Source: Diospyros lotus (lineage: Eukaryota > Streptophyta > Magnoliopsida > Ericales > Ebenaceae). Taken from it: DNA of 64,000 bases. Position numbers and translations under genes: made by a program. Numbering within the stretch: the first letter of the stretch is position 1; each line of letters starts with the position of its first letter. Location of the stretch: assembly GCF_014633365.1 (NCBI RefSeq), contig NC_068338.1:11728616-11792615 (forward strand), read 5' to 3'. Below are positions 55,054 through 64,000 of the stretch, one piece after another. Under the pieces are notes generated by a model, which did not search any database, had not been told where the DNA came from, and saw nothing but the letters and a program-made list of their open reading frames with translations.

Positions 55054-55419
55054 TAACCATGCCTGGGATCTTTGAGCTTACTATTAAATTTTTTCATCTG
55101 AAATTTTGAAAATAATTAGCATTATAATTTTAATACATATTTCTGACTTGGGAAAAAATCATGGGCAGTTTTGACAGTTGCTCTTGTTTTTGAATCCTTC
55201 CCACCTATGGTTTAGTGGTGGTTAATCTTTCATTATTGATGTAGTTTTACACATTGCTAAGTGATCTTTGTCTAAATGTTGAATTCCATATGCATATCAA
55301 ATGAACTTATAGCAGAGTCTTAACTTTTTCTAGTTTGGTTAAAATAGTTTGATGTAATGATATATAATCAGTTGGGTTCTGCTGTATATGAATATAATAA
55401 ACGCTTTTTCCATCATAAG
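55054..55419 (+). other. Captured ACA intron, 3' part
   Basis: Ordinary AT-rich intron running to the acceptor CATCATAAG before exon 4 of the fragment. No other feature is seen. Confidence 0.5.
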
Positions 55420-56145
55420 GTAACTGGTGTTGGAATCAACACAGAGTGGGGATTGTTAATGGCAAGTATCTCAGAAGATGCCCCCTTGCAGGTTTTTTGT
55501 AATGCCTCAATTAATTCTACTTTCCATTATAATTATTGCTAAATTTTGGGTTCAACATAAGGCTCTTTCTGGATGACCTATGATAGGCACGTCTCAATGG
55601 GGTGGCAGCTTTTGTTGGCATAGTTGGACTTTCTTTGGCTATTTTTGTTCTTGTCGTCCTTCTGGCTAGGTAATTTCACATTTTTTTTTTTTTTATCAAT
55701 AATGTCTTGTTATGTGTTCAAAATCCTTTTAATCTGTTAAAATTTTAACAGATATTTTACTGGGCACTCACAAGAAGCAGATGGATCAGTTTAGTTTGTG
55801 AGTGGAAAGATAAGTGCGGGTGAAGCACTTGATGGAGTTGTAAAAATATTCGCTATTTTAGTAAGTGCCATTTTCTGTTTGCTAACTATATTGGTGTTAC
55901 TCCAATTTTTACTAATTACAGAATTATGTAGGTTACCATTGTGGTTGTTGCTGTCCCTGAAGGGCTTCCTTTGGTTGTTACCTTAACGTAAGTGTGTTTT
56001 GGTTATCTTTTGTAGTAGGAGTTTTACTATTTTTGTTCTCCTTTCATTTTCTGTGATAATGAATAGTCTTTAATTTTATTCTTGACTTAAACTATGTGAC
56101 AGCCTAGCTTACTCCATGAGGAAAATGATGGCAGACAAGGCCTTG
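55420..56145 (+). pseudogene. Ca2+-ATPase (ACA8/9/10-type) exons, captured fragment, part 2, with stop
   Basis: Five exons: 55420-55491 (VTGVGINTEWGLLMASIS; the usual four-residue TGEE insert after SED is missing), 55587-55669 (RLNGVAAFVGIVGL, a membrane segment), 55752-55860 (YFTGHSQEADGSV, then TAG at 55792-55794, then FVSGKISAGEALDG), 55932-55987 (VTIVVVAVPEGLPLVV with the PEGLP membrane motif) and 56103-56145 (LAYSMRKMMADKAL). The last donor reads GCAAGT, a GC-type or mutated site. The next exon, with the phosphorylated DKTGT, is not found downstream. The stop and the missing P and N domains make it a pseudogene. Confidence 0.85.
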
Positions 56146-56499
56146 GCAAGTATCTTGATCATTATTTTGTGCTTATTGCACGATGGTTGTTCTGAAGACC
56201 ATGCAGTAATCAAATACAAAATTTTATTATGCCTCCTCCATCTACTTGATATGTACTATTGAACTATAGTTCAGGACGATCCTAGCTCGGCTCATCCCCC
56301 CTCGATCCAACCAGCTCCAGTCCTTCCCTCCATTCAACTGAATAGGAGTTTGACGATAAGATTTAATAATTTGTTTTATATATATATTTTTTCATATATG
56401 TTTGAAGTTTTTAGGTGACTTAATGACTTTATGCTCATTTTGTGACTTTATGACTTCTTAGGTGTGAATATGTTTGAATTACATTATAATAGATGTTGG

Positions 56500-57100
56500 A
56501 ACAATTGAAATTTTAAATATAAAATTTTAGCTTTGCCTACATATAATATGTTTTTAGCCACACGTATGGAAATTATTCTTTAATACGAAAATTATTTTTT
56601 ATATTATTGCCCACACATAATATGTTTGTTACCCACATTATATTTTTTTTACTCACACATATTCAAAATTTTTTAAATTATTATACACACATAATATTTT
56701 GTTTACCTACACATAACGTTTTTTACCCACACATATGAAAATTATTTTTTATATTATTACCCTCACATAATCTTAACTTTACCTATACATAAACAAATAC
56801 ACGTGTCATGCCACATCATCATCCAATTAAAGCCTCGTCATCAGCCACGTCACAATTACAACTTCCTAACATAAAAATACCTACACATATAGAAATATTT
56901 ACCTACACATATATGTGTGGGTAATATATTAAGCTTTACCCACACATAAATATATGTGTGGGTAAAAGTTATTTCCTAACCCCCCTTTACCTACACATCT
57001 TAACATTTGCATTATGTGTAAGGAAAAATTATAGTTGACACATAAGGTAATTTGTACCCACATTTACGTGTGTGGGTAAAACTCTCAAATTCTTATAGTG
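56500..57100. repeat. CACTA subterminal repeat zone (right end)
   Basis: Many copies of ACCCACACAT, CCTACACATA and the inverted form TATGTGTGGGTAA (for example 56920-56965), ending in the terminal inverted repeat at 57071-57100. Such repeats bind transposase in CACTA elements. The left end carries only two or three copies (38640-38665). Confidence 0.8.
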
Positions 57101-57103
57101 CAT

Positions 57104-57440
57104 GCACAAGTAAATTAATCTTAGTCTCTTTTACCTGATTTGTACCTTCATGTGTTACCTTTAACTTATCCCATATATCTTTTGTTGTTTTGCATGTGGA
57201 GATTCGATTGAATTCTACAGATGAGTGTGTTCATAGCCTTGGCATTGACCTCTATTTTTCTCCTTTCCTCTATTGTCCAAGTTTCTATTTTCTCCATGTC
57301 GAATAATGTGGTTTCCTTTTGAATTGTTTGCATTAAACTTGAATCTTGCATGAATAAATCTGCATCCTAGTTCTCCAGTAATTATAGTTAGTACCATCAA
57401 AGTATGGGGGACGAGTGGTGTTTTGACCCTTAGGTTGAGA
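57104..57440 (-). pseudogene. SIRE-type copia gag, N-terminal part (other half of 37.5-38.6 kb)
   Basis: On the minus strand from 57440: RPPYFDGTNYNYWRTRMQ, the gag N-terminal motif. After a frameshift come WTIEERRKIEVNAKAMNTL and, at the left end, IWDKLKVTHEGTNQVKE and INLLVH. The next residues (NYELF) are at 38617, on the other side of the CACTA element. Confidence 0.85.
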
Positions 57441-57510
57441 AGTGCTAGCTATGTGTGCTATTTTGGATCTTATACCTTAGGATGTTAAGCCTTTAAGAGA
57501 ATAGTGGGAA

Positions 57511-57528
57511 CATTTCTCTGATACTAAT
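57511..57528 (-). other. Primer-binding site of the SIRE element
   Basis: TCTCTGATACTAATTG on the plus strand (57515-57530) is the reverse complement of a PBS of the TAGTATCAGAGA form. It directly abuts the LTR terminus at 57529 and faces the gag N-terminal fragment. Confidence 0.6.
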
Positions 57529-59050
57529 TGTTAGTTTGATTTCTGGCAAATTATATCCCAAGAAGGGGGGGTGAATTGGAATGAAATAAAAAATTTGCTT
57601 CTTTAAACACTTAGTAATGAAAGAATCAAAGCTTTCGAAATGTGCCGGTTATGTTCCAAAATCAAAATCTCTATTTAATGAGGTTTCGAAATATGATATA
57701 TAGATTTTGAAATATAAATTTTTGATTTTAATTTTTAGCTTATGTTTCTAAATCTCACTTTTGTAAAAAAGGATAATCTTCTTAATGATGAGCAAACAAA
57801 AATTCTTATAAACAACGATGCTCATTTGTTTTGATAAAAAATAGTGCCTTTTAACTTATGTCAAAAGTCATTTTGAGGGTTTGAGTAAAAGAAATAACAA
57901 AACGAGAAGTAAAAATAAGAACACAAGTATTTTATTGTGGTTCAACACCTAGTCTAGTCCATTACCTTCAAGTTTTTTCACTTAAAGGATTTTCAATCTC
58001 AATCACTAGATGATAACAAGGGTTTTACCAAGGTTCACCCTAATACCTTTACATACAATGAGTTTTTAAGGCTAAACTCAAACCTCACAACAATTGATAA
58101 ATAAAGGAAATGAATTTTTACAGAATGAAAAAAGATGATATCAATAAATACCTTACCAATGGCTGTACAAACCTTTTATATCAGCTTGAGATAAGGAGAG
58201 CTAAAAGCAATAAGATTTCTTGATTCCACTTATTTCTCCTTTTCACATTCAATGCACAATAAATGTATATAAATTTTTCTTGAGAGCTCAATAAATGTTT
58301 TTTGTTCACTTCTAAAAACTCTTCATCTACAAACACCTGCCATTTATATGAAGATACAAACTTTTGGCTGTTTCTAACCGTTATAGACAATATTTCACGA
58401 AATTTTAAAAAAAGTTTCGAAACACAACTGATCGGGTTTTGAAACATCTAACCATTATAGCTGACCCTGCAAACTGGGATAACATTTAATGTAAAGCAAC
58501 AATACTTACCTACCAAGATTTGCAATGATTACAGTTTTAAATTTGAATTAGCTTTCACAATAATGGAATTAAGAGTTTGAATTGCTTTTAGATACAAAAA
58601 GAAATTTCATTAAAACAAATATTTCAAATTTTCTTGCTCTTGCTGTCAGATACGATAAAGGTTTTGAAATCTAGCATGCAAGTTTCAAAATATGAGAACT
58701 TAGAAACATTTGATTATGACCAAAGCCTCATTTCGAAACATATGCATTGCACAGATGTTTCGAAACATAATATTCAAGTTTCAAAACATGACATACATAT
58801 TTCAAAAAATATTTGAAATCTTACCAAGCTAGTTTCAAAACATGTATAGAAACATGATTAAGATAAGTTTCAAAATATAGAACATAAGTTTCGAAACATA
58901 ATGTATAAACTTTAGATTTTTCAAACATTTCAATTTTTGTACAAAAACACATTTGGGTTTTCCATATATTTGAAAATATAAGTTTAGCACACTGAATCTT
59001 TGGTTCTAATTTTGTTTTTGTTTTTTTTTTCAAACACATTATTTCATTAA
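57529..59050 (-). mobile_element. 5' LTR of the SIRE element (outer end uncertain)
   Basis: Read on the plus strand from its inner end: TGTTAGTTTGATTTC, then CCCAAGAAGGGGGGGTGAATTGG, a block GTGGTTCAACACCTAGTC (57940), and a zone rich in TTTCGAAA words. The layout matches 30,859-32,460, with different text. The outer end is lost near 59,050, where gypsy-like LTR text begins. Confidence 0.6.
57630..58895. repeat. Dispersed TTTCGAAA palindromes and decayed forms
   Basis: Exact TTTCGAAA occurs at about 57632, 57684, 58411, 58732, 58760 and 58887. Many TTTCAAAA and TTTTGAAA forms (each one CpG transition away) are present at 58430-58890, often followed by CAT. It is the counterpart of the ATAGTCGAC array at 31.6 kb. 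Confidence 0.85.
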
Positions 59051-59059
59051 TCAAAAATA

Positions 59060-59954
59060 TGTCACAACATTCTGCATGTGTCTTGTTTCATCTCGATCAT
59101 CTTTGGTCTCATTTGTGTGTGGCTTGTGACTTGCATATCATGATTTTCCTTTGCTGAGCATATTACTCTCTTTTATCATGCGTCACGACATTCTTGTGGG
59201 TATTTGGTGGGTCATCATAATCATGCCCTCGGTGGGGCTGAGGAGTTTGGACATCCCAATCACGTGCCCTCGATAGGGCTGAAGAGTTTGGACATCTTGA
59301 TCACGTGCCCTCAGTGGGGTTGGGGAGTTGGACATGATGACTGGCGGGGATGATGGCGACCTGAGGAGATTTAATGACATACAACATATTACATTTGCGC
59401 GCATGTACTTTCTTTTCTGAACCACTCATTGAGATGTTTCATATCTTATATCGGCATATTTAAATGTGCCAGATACCCCAAGTTCCAATTCAAGCAAGGG
59501 TAAAGAGGTGGTGCTTGACTAGCATTGAGTTTTTTATTTTGTTGTGTACTCGTGTAATCCAAATGATGTATTGTAAATAGTAGTTAGGATACCCAAGTTT
59601 GTAAGGGGTGTGTGGATGTCCTACAGTTGTACTACAAATGATGTACGAGAGATGTTGTTGTAATACTGTAGATTAGTGGCTTTGATGTATTGGGTGTATA
59701 CAAGCCATGACATGTTGTATGTGTCAGGGCGTGTTGTACTATAGTTTCTAGTCATGATACTTGTGCTAGAAGATGTGCGTGTGTGTGTGGAATTCCTTAG
59801 TATTCGTATTAAAGGCAACATAGTTGGAAATCCTAGCTACCTAGCTTCTCAGGTTCGGTTATTCGCTTTTATTGTTAAGGATTTCCCTAACGCCCCTATG
59901 TGGTCTTAGGATGAAATTTTGTACTAATGTAATGTGAGAAAGCGGGGCATTACA
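59060..59954 (+). mobile_element. Gypsy-type LTR, 3' end (left end uncertain)
   Basis: It ends GGGGCATTACA at 59954, preceded by GTCTTAGGATGAAATTTTGT, a phrase common before the end of large plant gypsy LTRs. Three tandem units of about 42 bp (GTGCCCTC...GGGCTGAAGAGTTTGGACAT) lie at 59223-59335. No PBS or coding region follows. Confidence 0.5.
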
Positions 59955-60790
59955 TAAGTATTGAGCTGTGTAATCAAAACATATTTGTAAAAAGAAAAAT
60001 AGTGAACGTGGCATGTGTGTGCGATGCGTATTACACTTTTTGCTTTCCACACACACATATATATATATATATATACATGTTTGTCTTATCTTGTAGCAAC
60101 ACAACGTTACTTGAGAAGTGGACCGAAAGTTGAACTCAACTTGCATTGGGGAGCCAGGGGCATGATAGTCCCCATGCTCGGTTTAAGTCCAAACAATCTT
60201 TTATATCTGAGGCTAAGACTCAACTAAGAACTTGGTCATAGGCTTTCGCCTCGATTTTATTAATCTTTGCACATTTGTTGGATCATTGTTACCACTGAAA
60301 TTAATGCACAAGTACAAACTAGACTCAAGATAAGAATATTTAATGGGACCATCAGTTCGAGTCATGAAAGTTACACCATTATCGTGTAAAGTGCTCTTTC
60401 CTGGTTTTGCTTTGTCTATGCCTCACCTTGAAGAAATTTGATGCTTACGAGCATACTTTAATTTCGCTTAGAGCTGGCATTGCGAAACCTCGAAAGATTT
60501 ATTGTTATCTCAAAGCTTACGATGTTTCTATAAGAAATCCTTTAGAATTGTTAGTCTTAATGTTAAAGGTCTACCTTGTAGTAAACTCATTTTCCCTCGC
60601 TTGCATTCTATCAAATTTCTTATATATGCATTCCACTAGAAAGCTAGCATTTGTCTGCACCCTAGCCCAGGAGCCCAAGATAGCACAACACTCTCCATGA
60701 TACTTCTATTCTTTATACACTCCCTCGCGGATCCCTCTGGAACATCGAAACAAGGCAATCACATCCCTAAAAGTGGCCATGATGTGCACT
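59955..60790. other. Unassigned sequence
   Basis: A (TA)n tract at 60057-60075 and mixed-composition text with short ORFs but no recognised motif. Possibly further LTR sequence leading into the tandem array. Confidence 0.35.
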
Positions 60791-60819
60791 TGATTGATTT
60801 TAAATTATGGTACGTCTTC

Positions 60820-61226
60820 TGATTGTGGACGTAGGAAAAACGCTAAACCGCCCAAACAAAATATTGGAATTCTTTCTCTAATGGCAGACGTAGGCGAAAC
60901 GCTAAATCACCCAAACAAAATATTGGTATTCTCTTTCTTTGACTGCTGGCTTAGGAAAAATGTCGAACTGGCTAACCAAAATATTGCAATTCTTTCTCTA
61001 ATGGAAGACGTAGGCGAAACGCCAAACCACCTAAATAAAATATTAGTATTCTCTCTCTATGATTGTGGACATAGGCAAAACGTAGAATTGCCCAAATAAA
61101 ATATTGGAATTCTTCCTCTTATTGTGGATGTAGGCGAAACATCAAATTGCTTAAACAAAATATTGGTATTCTCTCTCTCTTTGATAGGGGATGTAGGCGA
61201 AACGCTGAATTGCACAAACAAAATAG
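60820..61226 (+). repeat. Tandem array of about seven units with alternating 59/61-bp spacing
   Basis: Units share GTAGGCGAAACGC and AAACAAAATATTGG(A/T)ATTCT. Unit starts at about 60831, 60890, 60951, 61010, 61071, 61130 and 61193 give steps of 59, 61, 59, 61, 59 and 63, so the true repeat is a dimer of 120 bp. Because 120 is divisible by three, one frame stays open for about 100 codons (60794-61099) with a 40-residue repeat. I regard this as a by-product. Confidence 0.85.
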
Positions 61227-61399
61227 AGTGCTACAGCGCACACCCCATGCCACTAGGTAGGGCCCATGTCCTTCCACCCAATCAAATCTTACTCACACAT
61301 ACAGGTCGTCGGGCATGCTCTTGCGATAACCAATTTATATTGTCTTTGGACGCAAAGATCGAGGGTGGCGCCCCTTCCAAATTTCTATTCTCCTACCCT

Positions 61400-61419
61400 A
61401 TATATATATATATATATAT
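61400..61419. repeat. (TA)n microsatellite
   Basis: An uninterrupted TA run next to the start of the second CACTA end. Confidence 0.9.
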
Positions 61420-61437
61420 CAATGGAAGGAACGATAT

Positions 61438-61920
61438 CATTACAAGAAAACAACATATTAGAGACCAATTTTTTCCTTCTCTAATTTGAGATTGAAAATT
61501 TTGAGATGGAAAAAAATTTCATCTCAAATTAGAGATGAAAAGTTTTTCGTCTCTAAATCTGTCTTAAGGAAAAAATTCATCTCAAATTTGAGGCGGATTT
61601 AGAGACAAAAAAAATTTCATCTTTAATTTGAGATAGATTTTTTTCGTCTCAAATTTGAGATGGAAAATTTCAGTTTCTAAATCCGTCTCAAATTACAGAA
61701 GAATTTTGAGACAAAAAAATACGTCTTAAATTTGAGACGGAAAAATTTTCATCTCTAAATCTGTCTCAAATTAGAGACAAATTTTTTCTGTTTCAAATTT
61801 GAGACAAATTTACCAAGATAATTTTTTTCGTCTCAAATTTGAGACGGATTTTTTTTCATCTCTAAAGTCGTCTCAAATTTAGAATCGGTTTTTCGTCTCT
61901 AATTTCGTCTAAAAAAAAAA
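61438..61920 (+). mobile_element. End of a second CACTA element with palindromic subterminal array
   Basis: CATTACAAGAAAAC (61438 on) matches the general CACTACAAGAAAA terminus with one change. It is followed by some twenty copies, in both orientations, of TCTCAAATTTGAGA-type words. The best form is CGTCTCAAATTTGAGACG, a perfect 18-bp palindrome. The opposite end and a transposase are not seen in the window. Confidence 0.65.
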
Positions 61921-63627
61921 TCCTAAATGAATTAAAAAAATTAAAAATATAGAATTAAATATATCCCATAATGAAATATATTTAATTAAAGTATAAATAA
62001 ATAGACTTAAAATTTAAGTATAAAAATTAATATATTAAATGTATAATATGTAAGTATTGGTTATGTATACAAAATGTTTCTTCTTCGATAGAGAATAGAG
62101 AAGAGAGATCAAGGGGCGCATTTTAAAAAAAATAATATATGAATTATATTTTGTTTAATGTGAAAAATATAATAAAATTGAATTGAATAATATTTAAAAA
62201 ATATATAAATAACAATATATCATACATTATCAGGATGTACTTTCTCTATATAGTATATATCAATTTCTATGTAGTACATCAAACATGATCCTAATTAATA
62301 ATATATTTAGTTATATCTTTATAAAGCATTTATTTATTTAATAATATATTTAGTATATTATTCGATATTTAATTAATTTATCTGCATTGTGTTTGATTAA
62401 TTATATGAATTAACTTAAATTCATATGGTCGAGGTGACATGAAATTTAAAAACATAATATAAATTTATTTTAATATAAATGAGTTAAAATAAATTCTTAA
62501 AATTGAATAAAAATATGAATGAAATTATACATTTAAAGTCAACATTTCATGTGCTTATAAAGTGATACATATATGATCATAGTATGGTGCTTTAATTAAT
62601 CATAAGAGTCGTATGTAAATAATATAAAATGTAAAGATAATACGAAAAAGGTAAAATATAAAATTAAATATATATATATATAAATGTAAACTACATCTGA
62701 AATTTTTTTAAATTGAAATATATATTAAATGTATAATAATTTACTATTGGTTCTAAACTCATTGCTTTCTTTTATTGTTACAATTTTGATTATGTTAATT
62801 GTAATTATAATTCATTTAATAATCTTATGAGTCGATGAAATATAAAGACTATATGATAAAGCATAAAAGGGCATGATAGCTATTTTTTTTTTTTTTTTGT
62901 ATAATAGGATTATAATTAGTTACTTGTTAGATTTATTTGGACCATTTCCAATAAAGTAATTTATATGGATCACTAATCTTTCTTTAATTTCATGAAGTTT
63001 CTCAATTATTCACATCATTGCGTATTTCAAAAAGATATGTAAAAACGACGCCAAGTGCTAGTATTATCATAGTATGGCACATATATTAATAAATCAATTA
63101 CCAACTAATTTTAAAGTGACATATATTCTCTTAGCTAGTATAGCATTTTAATTAATCATAAGAGTCATTTGTAAATTAAAACTTAACATAAATATGCTTT
63201 TTTCTTTCCTCTTAGTGGTACTTAGAATAGAAATATCGATTTTGTAAGAATTTTTTGAATTAAGAATAATAATATATCAAACATGATTAGGATATACATT
63301 TTTCTATATAGTATATATCAATATCTATATAGTATATATCAATAATATCCTTGATTAATAATATATTTAGTATTATCTTTATGAAACATATATTCAGTAA
63401 GATTAATGCTTATATATTCATTAATCAAACATTGTCACCATATATATTCATTCAATAAATATTTGATTAATTAAATAAAACTAACATTTATTCATTTAAT
63501 AAACATTGTAAGACTAACATTTATTCATTCAATAAACATTTGATTAATTAAACCGTCATCTTATATATTCATTACTTAATTATTGGTCAAACATCAAGAG
63601 CAAAATTCCTTTTTCTTGTTATATAAC
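61921..63627. other. AT-rich sequence with shuffled repeats
   Basis: Two blocks recur: one around TATATAGTATATATCAAT...TAATAATATATTTAG (62220-62345 and 63265-63385), another around TTAATTAATCATAAGAGTC (62590 and 63150), in reversed order. The interval may be the inside of the CACTA element. No coding signal is present. Confidence 0.4.
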
Positions 63628-64000
63628 TGATGAGGAGAATATCTTCGGGTCTGTAATTACTCCCATGCCCTGGAAAGGCGTCCTATAGTAGTCGTGCCAC
63701 GTGTTCGTTTAAGGGGTACTTCGCAGATGCTATCTTGTTTGGATCTAGAAGGACACCTGGCAGATATGTATCGCCACGCCAGTTGGCAGGATGCTCGGTA
63801 CGGAAGTCCCCGAGGTCTTAGGGACTAATCCTCGTGCCAAAGATGACGGAGGAAGAAAGCTATCCCGAACTCTTCGGAAAGGGCGACTATTAAGGAATCC
63901 TTATCGATAAGATTCCAAGAAAAGTGGGATAGAGATCCTGAAGATCTCTATCCGGAATCTTAATCTCAACGCAAGGATAAAAGAAGGAGGAAGAGCAAAG
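63628..64000 (+). mobile_element. Probable gypsy LTR start, cut by the window edge
   Basis: A sharp change from AT-rich to mixed composition at 63628 (TGATGAGGAGAATATC). The following text has paired words such as AGATCCTGAAGATCT and CTTATCGATAAG, and a possible TATA-like GATAAAAGAAGG (63975), resembling the U3 of a large LTR. It cannot be confirmed without the sequence beyond the edge. Confidence 0.35.

Larger units (their letters stand above)
38618..57100 (+). mobile_element. Large non-autonomous CACTA transposon carrying captured genes (18.5 kb)
   Basis: The left terminus CACTACAAGAATTTGAGGAT (38618 on) and the right terminus, whose reverse complement reads CACTATAAGAATTTGAGAGT, are near-identical for about 30 bp, continuing into TTTTACCCACA. 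The flanking triplets are TAT (38615-38617) and CAT (57101-57103), a 3-bp TSD with one change. Removing the interval rejoins the SIRE gag frame (LVH|NYELF). Subterminal ACCCACACAT-type words are numerous at 56,500-57,100. No TNP2-type transposase was found, so movement would need a helper. The cargo is annotated separately. The pairing of the ends is inferred from the split gene. Confidence 0.85.

Noticed and set aside
41378..56145. A functional calcium-transporting ATPase gene
   Set aside because: In-frame TAG, missing N-terminal and P/N domains, and location between CACTA ends.
60794..61099. 101-codon ORF with a 40-residue repeat
   Set aside because: Open only because the tandem dimer is 120 bp. 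The units themselves are 59 and 61 bp, so selection for coding is unlikely.

Overview
This is nuclear DNA of a flowering plant. The evidence is spliced plant genes with GT-AG introns, a callose synthase, a P2B-type Ca2+-ATPase fragment, and a dense nest of plant transposons (Ty1/copia, Ty3/gypsy, a Cassandra TRIM, Helitron, CACTA and hAT). The base composition is AT-rich with GC-rich islands that mostly belong to LTRs and element leaders. I cannot name the species. The very long intron would suit a lineage with TE-inflated introns.

Left part (1-27,306): the minus strand carries the first seven coding exons (280 codons) of a callose synthase closest to the CALS3 group. The start codon is at 27,306 and the gene runs off the left edge. 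All visible splice sites are canonical and the phases join without error, so this part looks intact. Its first coding intron is 21.9 kb and is filled with copia insertions: two nested fragments, a full-length element with TSD (8,404-13,312), a minus-strand fragment, a second near-complete element (15,544-20,565) and a minus-strand element lacking its 5' end (20,860-25,110). Intron 2 holds a gypsy LTR remnant. Intron 7 holds a broken hAT transposase and a copia LTR piece.

Middle (27.3-38.6 kb): the callose synthase upstream region, AT-rich sequence, an 83-bp tandem duplication, a SIRE-type LTR with an array of the palindrome ATAGTCGACTAT, and a 2.6-kb dispersed repeat into which a Cassandra TRIM (5S-rRNA-bearing LTRs) has inserted. 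A minus-strand SIRE-type copia follows (35.5-38.6 kb), with integrase, protease and gag but no reverse transcriptase.

Key region (38,618-57,100): the gag gene of that SIRE element is split. Its N-terminal half reappears at 57.1-57.45 kb, next to its primer-binding site and 5' LTR. The 18.5 kb between the halves starts and ends with matching CACTA-type inverted termini and is flanked by TAT/CAT. I read it as one large non-autonomous CACTA transposon. Its cargo is: a gypsy-like fragment; an intact 178-codon ORF resembling the zinc-finger nucleic-acid-binding proteins of betaflexiviruses, with a promoter-like region upstream; eight intron-separated exons of a Ca2+-ATPase of the ACA8/9/10 type (one in-frame stop, catalytic P domain absent); and, inside one captured ACA intron, a dispersed repeat, a decayed Helitron with a diagnostic 3' hairpin and CTAG end, and two solo LTRs with perfect 5-bp TSDs.

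Right part (57.5-64 kb): the SIRE 5' LTR with a TTTCGAAA array, a gypsy LTR end, a tandem array with alternating 59/61-bp spacing, the end of a second CACTA element with palindromic subterminal repeats, AT-rich repeats, and the start of another probable LTR at the right edge. Apart from the callose synthase, and possibly the virus-like ORF, nothing here looks like a working host gene.
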